Origin: Planctomycetota bacterium
GTDB lineage: Bacteria; Planctomycetota; Planctomycetia; Pirellulales; Lacipirellulaceae
DNA length: 44,226 nt
Assembly (NCBI GenBank): GCA_013286045.1
Contig: JABDGM010000031.1
Span: 1-44,226 of the forward strand
Direction of reading: 5' to 3'
Part shown: positions 34,404 to 41,765 of the stretch, piece after piece
Layout: every line of letters begins with the position of its first letter
Position numbering within the stretch: position 1 is the stretch's first letter
Notes under the pieces: model-generated
The model's input: the letters and a program-made list of their open reading frames with translations, nothing else
Told to the model about the DNA's origin: nothing
The model's database searches: none
Program-made: the position numbers and the translations under genes

Positions 34404-35120
34404 CTATCTGCCATACCTTTTCCGCCACCGTCGCACGGTCGGCTCTGGCAGATTTAGCTTCCTAGCGATCGCTCGATTACCCAGGCCTGAATCCATCAAA
34501 TTCAGTAATTCACGACGTACTTTGCCTCGGCGTCGTTTCTTGTAGCCAGGCGAACGATCCTTGTAGCGTTTGCCGCGACTCGTATCTCCACCGCGATCTT
34601 CCTGGTAGTCGGGATAACGTATGGTTGCCAACGGGACGTATCCAACGAGTCCTGTTAGCTTCTCGAAGTCGTCGATGGTTGGAGCCGTGCCCTTGGTGTG
34701 ACGATTATTGCGGACTAATCGCGACGTGTGCAGAGCTACAATTTTCGCTCCTGTCTTTTTCGCCACCTTTGCAGCTTTGACTAATTCCGGCCTGCCGCTT
34801 TTCCAAAGTTTCCATCCTGAAACGTCTTCATGGAACTCGGCCACAATCGTCACCTTGATTCCGTAATGATCGGCAAGTTGCATTATTCGCTCACGGAGAT
34901 TAGCTAATTGGTGAACGAGGTTGCCGTCTCGCCGTTGCTTCGGGCCAGATACACGAACATAGAGCACTATCAGAAGTTCGAGCATTCCGTCCCTTAATGC
35001 TCGGCTGAGAAGCTGCCTAAATGGAGCGATGTAGTCTTTGGGCCTCGCTGGCCGCGTCTCGACTTCCTGCTCTGAATCGCTCTGATGCCGTTCCTTAAAT
35101 CGGTCGGTGAATCTTTCCAT
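34404..35120 (-). CDS. Atypical serine recombinase with C-terminal helix-turn-helix
   Basis: The ATG at 35120 (MERFTDRFKERHQSDSEQEV) is chosen for its AAAGG ribosome site; 238 residues. After an acidic/basic N-terminal extension of about 60 residues comes LLIVLYVRVSGPKQRRDGNL with the catalytic Ser, then IVALHTSRLVRNNRHTKG (the SRLxR motif). The usual E-helix and dimer region is not recognisable; a charged segment (YQEDRGGDTSRGKRYKDRSP) takes its place. The end is a resolvase-type helix-turn-helix (SGLGNRAIARKLNLPEPTVR, then RWRKRYGR). It may be a divergent recombinase or an excision factor. It is the rightmost element gene, 230 bp from attR, and its leader has an unusual structure. Confidence 0.78.
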   Translation of the reverse strand: MERFTDRFKERHQSDSEQEVETRPARPKDYIAPFRQLLSRALRDGMLELLIVLYVRVSGPKQRRDGNLVHQLANLRERIMQLADHYGIKVTIVAEFHEDVSGWKLWKSGRPELVKAAKVAKKTGAKIVALHTSRLVRNNRHTKGTAPTIDDFEKLTGLVGYVPLATIRYPDYQEDRGGDTSRGKRYKDRSPGYKKRRRGKVRRELLNLMDSGLGNRAIARKLNLPEPTVRRWRKRYGR

Positions 35121-35189
35121 TGTGTTTCCTTTCAAACCGGCCGCCGACCGACGAGTAACGGTGGGAAACACAAAACCGTTACTCGTCGG
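35120..35189 (-). promoter_or_regulatory. 15-bp leader hairpin whose loop is complementary to the ribosome site
   Basis: CCGACGAGTAACGGT (35148-35162) and ACCGTTACTCGTCGG (35175-35189) are perfect 15-bp arms with a 12-nt loop. On the minus strand the loop contains TTGTGTTTCC (complement of 35164-35173). This is exactly complementary to GGAAACACAA (complement of 35120-35129), the ribosome-binding segment ending at the A of the ATG. Loop-to-leader pairing would form a pseudoknot that hides the start. The geometry of a full 10-bp loop helix is tight, so partial pairing is more likely. Confidence 0.6.
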
Positions 35190-35322
35190 CGACTGTGTAG
35201 GGGATCAGCCCACAAACCGGATATCCTTATTATTGACGTTTCCTGCCGGCGTCGCAGGGCATCGTCGAACTGGTGTGCTTGGTCTTTTGAACAACTTAAT
35301 CATCTCACTAACATTTCATGTT

Positions 35323-35347
35323 TGGTGGTGGAATCGCCATGAACATT
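35323..35347. repeat. Right terminal inverted repeat (attR, P arm)
   Basis: It runs TGGTGGTGGAATC...CATGAACATT and matches the complement of 22727-22751 at 21 of 25 bases. The CC dinucleotide at 35348-35349 follows it. The repeat also holds ATG codons (35339-35341, and 35318-35320 just before it) in frame with the downstream VWA half. Confidence 0.85.
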
Positions 35348-35722
35348 CCAATGTTCTTTCCGCAGCCCGAACCTCAACTGATTCCGGCCACGACGCAAAA
35401 CAAGAATCGGCTGCGAGAATGGCTGCCGAAGGCGATCTTGGCGTCCGGGCACAATCGCGAATTAATCAAGGCGATGGATATGGCTGCCGCCCTTCGGCCC
35501 CAAGCCGTGTATCTGCTGTGGGATGGCGATCTGAAATACAGCGACGCCGTGCGGCTGGATGTGATGACCCACCTGACCGCGCCGTACCCGGGTGATTTCG
35601 TGGTTCACACCATTGGGCTGGGGATCACGTCGCTCGATGGCGAGCAGAATCTAACGTCCATTGCTAAAGCGCATCACGGCGTTTATCGTCCGGTCGACGT
35701 TCAGAAAACGGGCCGCCGGTAA
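35348..35722 (+). pseudogene. 3' part of the split VWA-domain gene
   Basis: From CCA ATG TTC TTT onwards the frame continues the 5' part without a shift and ends in TAA at 35722. The residues AKAILASGHNRELIKAMDMA...PQAVYLLWDGDLKYSDAV...FVVHTIGLGI are the second half of a von Willebrand A domain, including the beta strands after the metal site. The element supplies in-frame ATG codons just upstream (35318, 35339), so a truncated product could be made, but no ribosome site is visible. Without the N-terminal half it lacks the membrane anchor and the DxSxS site. Confidence 0.9.
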
Positions 35723-35838
35723 GCTGTTTGCGCGCATCTCACTGACGGCATCTTTGCAGGCGCACTTGTCTCCGATTGGGCTTCGCGTGACACTTAGCTG
35801 GGCTCGAACCACTTCGCTACTGCCACTTTCGACCAGCT

Positions 35839-36753
35839 ATGCCGCACGATCACGTACATGTTGATGAATCGATGAGCGATAAGCGGCTCGTGTTCAGCCT
35901 TATGCTGAATCTGCTGCTTACGATAATAGAAGTTGTCGCCGGCGTTTTCTCTGGAAGCTTGGCGCTTATTGCGGATGGAGTGCACAACTTTGGCGATTGC
36001 GGCTCGTTCGTGATTGCGCTCATTGCCAGGAAAATAGGGCGGCTTCCCTCGGACACGCGCCGTACGTTCGGTTATCGACGAGCTGAAATAATCGGCGCCC
36101 TCATTAATCTGACGATTCTCGCGATTACGAGTCTGTATTTACTTTGCGAAGCAGCGGTTCAGCTGATGAGCGAACACACCGTAAACGGCCGGACGATGGT
36201 CGTAACCGCCGGGTTGGCTCTGTTCGTAAACACTGCGACGGCAGCATTGCTGCACGCCGGGTCGCGGGGCAATATGAATGTGCGGGCTGCGTATTTGCAT
36301 AATCTTGCGGATTCATTGTCGTCGCTCGGCGTGGTGCTCGCCGGTGTCGCCATTCTTTGGTTTGGAACGGCGTGGATCGATGCCGCGATGACGATTCTCG
36401 TCTCGTTGTACGTTTTGTGGCAAAGCGTTCCCGATATGCGCCGGGCGATTCACATTCTTATGGAAGGCGCTCCGGCAGACATCGACACGGAAGAATTGCT
36501 CGCCGCGATGCAAGGGGTGAATGGCGTGGCAGAAGTTCATCATCTGCATCTTTGGGAATTGGATGAACATGAGCGGGCACTGGAAGCGCATGTCGTGGTG
36601 AAGGATCCCGATCTTGGCCGCTGGCCTGCTATTAAGCTCGAAATTAAGTCGCAATTGGGATCGCGATTTCACGTGCATCATTCGACGCTCGAACTCGAAG
36701 GCTGGGACGAAGAAGCCTGCCAGCCGTGCCCGCCAGGTGAGCGGCACTGCTAG
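35839..36753 (+). CDS. Cation diffusion facilitator (zinc/cadmium/cobalt efflux)
   Basis: 304 residues. A His-rich N-terminus (MPHDHVHVDE) precedes six membrane helices. Helix II carries LIADGVHNFGDCGSFVIALI with the metal-site residues D46 and D53 plus H49, and helix V carries AYLHNLADSLSSLGVVLAG with the second His/Asp pair. The cytoplasmic C-terminal domain (VNGVAEVHHLHLWELDEHER) ends in a Cys/His-rich tail (EEACQPCPPGERHC). The protein exports divalent metal in exchange for protons; zinc is most likely by family. It lies 116 bp after the split VWA gene on the same strand and could be affected by the insertion if they share a transcript. Confidence 0.93.
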   Translation: MPHDHVHVDESMSDKRLVFSLMLNLLLTIIEVVAGVFSGSLALIADGVHNFGDCGSFVIALIARKIGRLPSDTRRTFGYRRAEIIGALINLTILAITSLYLLCEAAVQLMSEHTVNGRTMVVTAGLALFVNTATAALLHAGSRGNMNVRAAYLHNLADSLSSLGVVLAGVAILWFGTAWIDAAMTILVSLYVLWQSVPDMRRAIHILMEGAPADIDTEELLAAMQGVNGVAEVHHLHLWELDEHERALEAHVVVKDPDLGRWPAIKLEIKSQLGSRFHVHHSTLELEGWDEEACQPCPPGERHC

Positions 36754-36878
36754 CGCTCAGCACGCATCTGAAAGCCGCTAGCACTTGAGCTGCTGAAGTT
36801 TGCGGGTTACTCCGGTCGATCCAATCGAAGAAGGTCCGCTTTTGCGCACACTTCGATCAATGCTTCGCATCGCTGAGT

Positions 36879-37430
36879 ATGGCTACCAACGAAGATCTTT
36901 CGAGCACGCTTAATCGTCTTGCAGGCGGTTTGATTACTGCTGCGCTTGTTGCGCTTATTCTGTGGATCGGTCAGACTACATTTCGCCACACGGCGAACTT
37001 AGTGAGCCTCGATGAGAAGATAGTAGACGTCAAACATCAGTTTGAAGTCGTCGATCAACGTCAGGATGGACTGCGGAAGTTGGTGGAAAATTTCGTAGCT
37101 ACCGCAAAAAATAGCGACCGGTCGCAATTCACGGCGAAAGACGGCGATGCGCTCGTCGCGCAGGTGCGGCAGGCTGAGCAATCGATGACGGAACTGGAGC
37201 GTCGGTTCGTCGATCGATTGAACAGCCTGGAATTACGGCTGGCGACGTTGGAGGCTCAACACCAACACTCGCAGGAGGTCGCCGCTTTGCAGTCGGAGAT
37301 CACGCAGTTGCGTAGCGACTTGACACGGGCCGCGGCAGTACAGGAAGCGCAAAGCCCGTCGCCGCAGAATAATGACCGCTTCGCTCGTGGCTTGCCGGTG
37401 TTTTTGCCGCCCGTGGATAATCGGCGCTAA
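36879..37430 (+). CDS. Membrane-anchored coiled-coil protein
   Basis: 183 residues. A short cytoplasmic start, one transmembrane helix at about 14-35 (LAGGLITAALVALILWIGQT), then an almost continuous coiled coil (about 40-155; TELERRFVDRLNSLELRLAT, VAALQSEITQLRSDLTRAA). The C-terminus is a Pro-rich tail (GLPVFLPPVDNRR). No enzymatic motif. It could be a scaffold or tether in the periplasm. It converges on the secretin-like gene, 15 bp away. Confidence 0.75.
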   Translation: MATNEDLSSTLNRLAGGLITAALVALILWIGQTTFRHTANLVSLDEKIVDVKHQFEVVDQRQDGLRKLVENFVATAKNSDRSQFTAKDGDALVAQVRQAEQSMTELERRFVDRLNSLELRLATLEAQHQHSQEVAALQSEITQLRSDLTRAAAVQEAQSPSPQNNDRFARGLPVFLPPVDNRR

Positions 37431-37445
37431 CGTCGGCACGAAGGC

Positions 37446-40400
37446 CTAATCGTTCTTGCCGCCCTTATCGCGGCGTTTCTCATTGCGATTGCGATCGTTG
37501 TCGCTCTTCTGCTCGTTGTCGGGGCCGGTCTGCTGCGTTACCTGTTCCGGCCGATTTCCGAGCCACGCCTTTCCGACTGCCTTGTCGATCGCCTTCTGTA
37601 GCGCTTCGGCCGATACGTTTCCGCTTACGTGGTGCACCTGCACCGTCGTCTGCGGCGACGCTTGTTCGTCTAGCTCGCGGACCATGCGCACGATGTCGTT
37701 AAAGATGCCTTTCTGGGCCGAGACAATCAGCACGCCGGAGACGTCATCGGCGCCCAGCGAGAGCGCGCCGTCGAACCCGACCTTCATCGGCGAAGGCCGA
37801 TCGCCGCTGCTCGAATCGGACGAACCGCCATAGTTGATAACCGTCATACGCTCCGCGCTCGAGCGTTCGCCGCCCTGCTTACCACGATCGAACTCTTTGT
37901 CTTTCGAGCTTAGCAGATCGCGATAGACTTCCTTGACGGCCGCAGCGATAACCGACGGCTTGGAATACTGAACCTTGATCGCAGCCGTTTGACGAATTTC
38001 TACTGAATCAACCGGCGCTGGTTTATCGAACTCCTTGATGAGCGCCGCGACATCCGCCAGCTGGCTCGCCGAGGCATTAGAAACCAAGATCGTGTTGCTT
38101 GGACGATCGTAGGTGATCATCAGCTTACGACGCTTCGATAGGCCCGGCTGTTGGGTTTTCTTGCTCGAAGTTTTTCTCGGAGGAAACCAAAAGGGATCAA
38201 AGCTGGAATCCGTGTCTCCCTGCAGATCGTCCTTAAAATAATCATTGAGGTCATACCACATTTCCAAAGCGCGAATGTATTTGAGCGGAAACACTTGGAA
38301 CCGTTTTTCTTCGGGCGACAAGTCTTCCAGTAGATCCTCCATACGATCGAGCGCGGCGGTATCGCTCGAATTGAGCATCAAGCGGCCGTCCTCTGTAACG
38401 GTGATCGTGACGGGCGCCGGCGAAGTGCTGGATTTGGTTTTCGCACCGGCCGCTGGCTTGCTCAAATCGGCGGACGGATTAACCGGTTCAGCTTGTACTC
38501 GCTTTTCCGTCAAAGCATCGACTGATTGCGAGTTGTCAGTTGAGTGCAACTCGGCAAATTGAGCGGCAACGCGCGTGCCGCCGATCGTGTTCGCTGCGCG
38601 ATCGTCTTTAGGCTTAGCGGCGGGCGCCGGTTTGCTGTCTGCCGGCTTTTCCTTACCCTCGTCTTCCGCAGGCGCAGGCTTCGGTGGCGGGGTCTTGATG
38701 ATGAGTGGGTTCTCGCCCGTGGTCGGCCACGCAGATCGGAGACGATCAAGCAGAGCAGCCGTCGCTTTCGGGTCACTCGGTTGGACGAATCGCACAGGGC
38801 TTGAGCTTCGCTGCGATCCCGGCGTCTCGCCTAACTTGATCAATAGATCGTGCACGCGCTCGAGTTCCGCATCGTTGGCCCACACCAAAAGCTGGTTGTG
38901 TTCGACGTCCGCATCCACACCGAAGCCTTTTTGCGGCTTCTTCTTGTCGTCATCCCGTCCGCCGAAGTCGTCCCAGGGAGACCAGTAACGCCGGCTTTTG
39001 TTTTTGTCTTTATCCTCGTCCTCTTGTCCGCCCATCATGCTCAGTATCGTGGCGGCAACCGCGTCTGCCGCCCGCCGCCGAAGTTGAATGACTTCAAAGT
39101 GGCGGCCGGTGCCATCGAACTGGTCGATCAGGCTGCCGATTTTTTTGTGGTCATCCGCGGTGGCCAATGCGAACAGCGTTTTACTGCCGCTATCAACTTT
39201 AAATTCTGCGTACGGGCTAAGTCCGCCGATTTCTTCCAGCGTGGCGACGAACTTATCCGGGTCAAGCGTCGTGAGGGGATACTTTTTCATCGATCGACCG
39301 GTGCTTGGCGCGCTACCGGCGGAACTTGAATCCGTCGAATCGGCCGAATCGCCGAATGGAACGTCCAAATACGAAATCGCCTGCTCGATGATCTTCATCT
39401 GATCGGGCGGAGCGTTCGCCAGCACGCTATTGCGCTGTCGGTTGAACGCTAAATACACCTTCGGCGCATCGCTCTTGCCCATCATCTTGGACAGGTCTTT
39501 GCCGCCGCCTTGCTGCTGCATCTGCTGCATCATCTGCATCTGCTGGGCCTGCATTTGCGGATCGGTTTGCGCGGGCTTGGCCTTCGGGTCGACGCCCAAG
39601 ATCACGTACAACGTTTCGATCACCTGCTGCGGCCGAGCGTGCTTGAGAACAAACTCTTTCGGCACGATCCGGCCGTCGGCTACCATTCGCTCCTGATTCA
39701 GCAGCTCGCTCACTGTCCGCAGATTCGCGACCGAGTCCATCACGAGCAACCGTTTGGATGCCACGAGCGGAAAGATCTTGGCGCCGGGGCTCACGACCTG
39801 TTTCACATCGTCCTTGGCCTTGTCGACCTCCATACTGGCCGGCAGATCGAACGACACCTTCACGAAATCGTAAGGCTTTAAATCGTAGAGTTGGTCCTCG
39901 CTCACTCGTCGCACGACGCTGGGGTCGATCTTGTCGATCTTGAAAACGCTGAGCACTTCGCCTGCTTGAATTGCCGTGTAGCCGCGAGCGTTTAGATGGC
40001 GATTGATCAGGTCGCGGACTTCATCCAGCGCGTACGGGCGTTGCGTCGTGAGATTGAGATAATCGTTCGGCAGTTCCTGCCAATCAAGGCTGCACTTCGA
40101 GATGTTGGCCAGCCATTGCAAAACGTCCGGCCAGGGTTGGCCGATGAAATTGAACGCCGGCACGCGGCCTTTGTCGTCGAGCTTGACATCGAACTCGCGC
40201 GGATCGGGAACGCGCGGCGGCTTCTCCGGCCGTTTTACCGCTTTGGACTCTTCTTCCTTCTTCTTCTCGCCTTCCTCGCCCTCTTTCTTCTCCCCCTCGG
40301 GCTTGGGTGGCTGCGGTTGCGCCTCCGGCGGAACGCCGGGTGGCATACCCGGGGGCATGCCACCGTGCCGCTTCATCGCTTTCAGCTGCTCCGGCGTGAG

Positions 40401-40538
40401 CTGAACGGCCTGGGCTTGCGGCGTCGCAACGACCGCATCTTGGGCAACAACTCGCGGTGCGGAAACTCCTAGCGACAAAGCCAGCGCAGGCAAGAACTGC
40501 CAATAAAGGTAGCGCTGTCGTTGATTCCGATCGCTCAT
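37446..40538 (-). CDS. Secretin N-domain (type II/III secretion-like) repeat protein lacking a pore domain
   Basis: The ATG at 40538 (MSDRNQRQRYLYWQFLPALA) is chosen because a signal peptide follows directly; the frame extends to 40595. 1030 residues. After a Pro/Glu/Lys-rich linker comes an N0/STN-like domain (FIGQPWPDVLQWLANISKCS, LINRHLNARGYTAIQAGEVL). Then there are several ring-building secretin N1-type repeats (QVVSPGAKIFPLVASKRLLV, KFVATLEEIGGLSPYAEFKV, AAAVKEVYRDLLSSKDKEFD, HHVSGNVSAEALQKAIDKAV). The C-terminal beta-barrel typical of GspD/PilQ is absent; the protein ends in a charged tail. It may build a periplasmic ring without a gate. No secretion partners are adjacent. Confidence 0.78.
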   Translation of the reverse strand: MSDRNQRQRYLYWQFLPALALSLGVSAPRVVAQDAVVATPQAQAVQLTPEQLKAMKRHGGMPPGMPPGVPPEAQPQPPKPEGEKKEGEEGEKKKEEESKAVKRPEKPPRVPDPREFDVKLDDKGRVPAFNFIGQPWPDVLQWLANISKCSLDWQELPNDYLNLTTQRPYALDEVRDLINRHLNARGYTAIQAGEVLSVFKIDKIDPSVVRRVSEDQLYDLKPYDFVKVSFDLPASMEVDKAKDDVKQVVSPGAKIFPLVASKRLLVMDSVANLRTVSELLNQERMVADGRIVPKEFVLKHARPQQVIETLYVILGVDPKAKPAQTDPQMQAQQMQMMQQMQQQGGGKDLSKMMGKSDAPKVYLAFNRQRNSVLANAPPDQMKIIEQAISYLDVPFGDSADSTDSSSAGSAPSTGRSMKKYPLTTLDPDKFVATLEEIGGLSPYAEFKVDSGSKTLFALATADDHKKIGSLIDQFDGTGRHFEVIQLRRRAADAVAATILSMMGGQEDEDKDKNKSRRYWSPWDDFGGRDDDKKKPQKGFGVDADVEHNQLLVWANDAELERVHDLLIKLGETPGSQRSSSPVRFVQPSDPKATAALLDRLRSAWPTTGENPLIIKTPPPKPAPAEDEGKEKPADSKPAPAAKPKDDRAANTIGGTRVAAQFAELHSTDNSQSVDALTEKRVQAEPVNPSADLSKPAAGAKTKSSTSPAPVTITVTEDGRLMLNSSDTAALDRMEDLLEDLSPEEKRFQVFPLKYIRALEMWYDLNDYFKDDLQGDTDSSFDPFWFPPRKTSSKKTQQPGLSKRRKLMITYDRPSNTILVSNASASQLADVAALIKEFDKPAPVDSVEIRQTAAIKVQYSKPSVIAAAVKEVYRDLLSSKDKEFDRGKQGGERSSAERMTVINYGGSSDSSSGDRPSPMKVGFDGALSLGADDVSGVLIVSAQKGIFNDIVRMVRELDEQASPQTTVQVHHVSGNVSAEALQKAIDKAVGKAWLGNRPEQVTQQTGPDNEQKSDNDRNRNEKRRDKGGKND

Positions 40539-40660
40539 CTTCCGGCTCCGCGCGCCCCGCCTAGTCGCTCCCGCGATCTTGCGGAACCTCACCATTATAT
40601 TCGGGAGGCGGGCAGATCACAAACATCGGGGGGCGAGCCAAGCCCCAGATCGCCCGCAGG

Positions 40661-41668
40661 CTACTCTTTTGCCATTTCTGCGAGCACTGCATCAACGAAT
40701 TGCTGCGTACTGGCCTTTCCGCCCAGATCGCCCGTAAGGACTTCGCCGCGAGCGAACACAGCGCGAATCGCATTCTCGATCTGGTCAGCGGCGTCTTTCT
40801 CGTTCAGGTATCGGAGCATCAAAACCGCGCTGAGCATGAGCGCCGTCGGGTTGGCCAATCCTTTGCCGGCGATGTCCGGCGCTGACCCGTGCACGGCCTC
40901 GAATACGGCGACGCCTTGCCCCACGTTCGCACTCGGCGCCAAGCCCAGCCCGCCCACCAAACCGGCCGTGAGGTCCGAGACAATGTCGCCAAAGAGGTTC
41001 TCCATCACCATGATATCGAACACGTGCGGGTTGATAACAAGCTTCATCGCCGCGGCATCAATAATGCAATCGTCAAACGCGATATCCGGAAACGACTCCG
41101 CCACTCGACCGCACGTACGTAAGAACAGACCATCACTGAGCTTTAAAATGTTCGCCTTGTGAACGCACGTAACCCGTTTGCGCGATTGTCGCCGCGCGGT
41201 CTCGAATGCAAAGCGGGCGATGCGCTCCGATGCCATTTCCGTAACCACGCGCAAGCTTTCGACGACTCCCGGAACGACTTCGTGCTCAAGACCGCTGTAG
41301 AGCCCTTCGGTATTTTCTCGCACCGTGATGACGTCGACGTTTTCATAACGCGACGGCACTCCCGGCAACGAGCGGGCAGGGCGGTAGTTCGCGAACAGGT
41401 GCAGCTTCTGCCGCAGCTCGACATTCACGCTGCGAAACCCGGTGCCACTTGGCGTGGCGGTAGGGCCCTTGAGCGTAGCATGCGCGTGCTTCACCGCATC
41501 GAGCGTTTCGGCGGGAAGGGGGCTGCCAAGCTTATCGAGCGCGATCTGACCTGCAAGATGGGTTTTCCACTCGATGCCGAGGCCGGTCGCTTCGATCACG
41601 CGCTGCGTGGCGGCGGTTACTTCGGGGCCGATGCCGTCGCCTGGTATAAGAACGATTTGGTACGTCAT
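40661..41668 (-). CDS. NAD-type isocitrate/isopropylmalate dehydrogenase family enzyme
   Basis: 335 residues, the length of NAD-dependent isocitrate or 3-isopropylmalate dehydrogenases. The N-terminus is YQIVLIPGDGIGPEVTAAT. The substrate loop has GFRSVNVELRQKLHLFANYR, and the metal-site region is MENLFGDIVSDLTAGLVGGL with the catalytic Lys/Asp residues (CVHKANILKLSDGLF). The S-x-N-x-x-L-R pattern and the RYENVDVITVRENTEGLYSG segment favour isocitrate dehydrogenase over isopropylmalate dehydrogenase. It would oxidise isocitrate to 2-oxoglutarate with NAD in the TCA cycle. It has no operon partner in the leucine pathway nearby, which agrees with this choice. Confidence 0.87.
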   Translation of the reverse strand: MTYQIVLIPGDGIGPEVTAATQRVIEATGLGIEWKTHLAGQIALDKLGSPLPAETLDAVKHAHATLKGPTATPSGTGFRSVNVELRQKLHLFANYRPARSLPGVPSRYENVDVITVRENTEGLYSGLEHEVVPGVVESLRVVTEMASERIARFAFETARRQSRKRVTCVHKANILKLSDGLFLRTCGRVAESFPDIAFDDCIIDAAAMKLVINPHVFDIMVMENLFGDIVSDLTAGLVGGLGLAPSANVGQGVAVFEAVHGSAPDIAGKGLANPTALMLSAVLMLRYLNEKDAADQIENAIRAVFARGEVLTGDLGGKASTQQFVDAVLAEMAKE

Positions 41669-41765
41669 GATCGCTTTCGCTGTTCGCCTGCAGCAGCCCT
41701 ATTCGTAGCAGCGCAGCCGCAAGTCGCCAAGGCGACCGATCGAACAGGCTCAGTAATCAACGCCG

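Larger units (their letters stand above)
22725..35356. mobile_element. 12.6-kb integrated element, phage-satellite-like, with large serine integrase
   Basis: Both junctions carry CCAATGTTC (22725-22733 and 35348-35356), and removal of 12,623 bp restores the VWA gene in frame. The ends carry an imperfect 25-nt inverted repeat. Contents: integrase at the left end, terminase pair, small resolvase, regulator, gene-free structured region, small hypothetical genes, cargo of secreted and membrane proteins, and a third recombinase at the right end. No portal, capsid, protease, tail or lysis protein was recognised. Base composition is visibly more AT-rich than the flanking chromosome, suggesting transfer. 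Most genes from 30869 to 22749 point left. The size and the terminase without structural genes suggest a satellite that borrows capsids, or a degraded prophage. Confidence 0.9.

Noticed and set aside
22725..35356. Insertion sequence or transposon explanation for the VWA split
   Set aside because: There is no DDE transposase. The ends fit a serine-integrase att site, and the shared junction sequence is explained by attB/attP similarity rather than a target-site duplication.
35723..35838. Possible tRNA-like sequence containing GGGCTCGAACCAC before the CDF gene
   Set aside because: No acceptor or anticodon arm can be formed around it.
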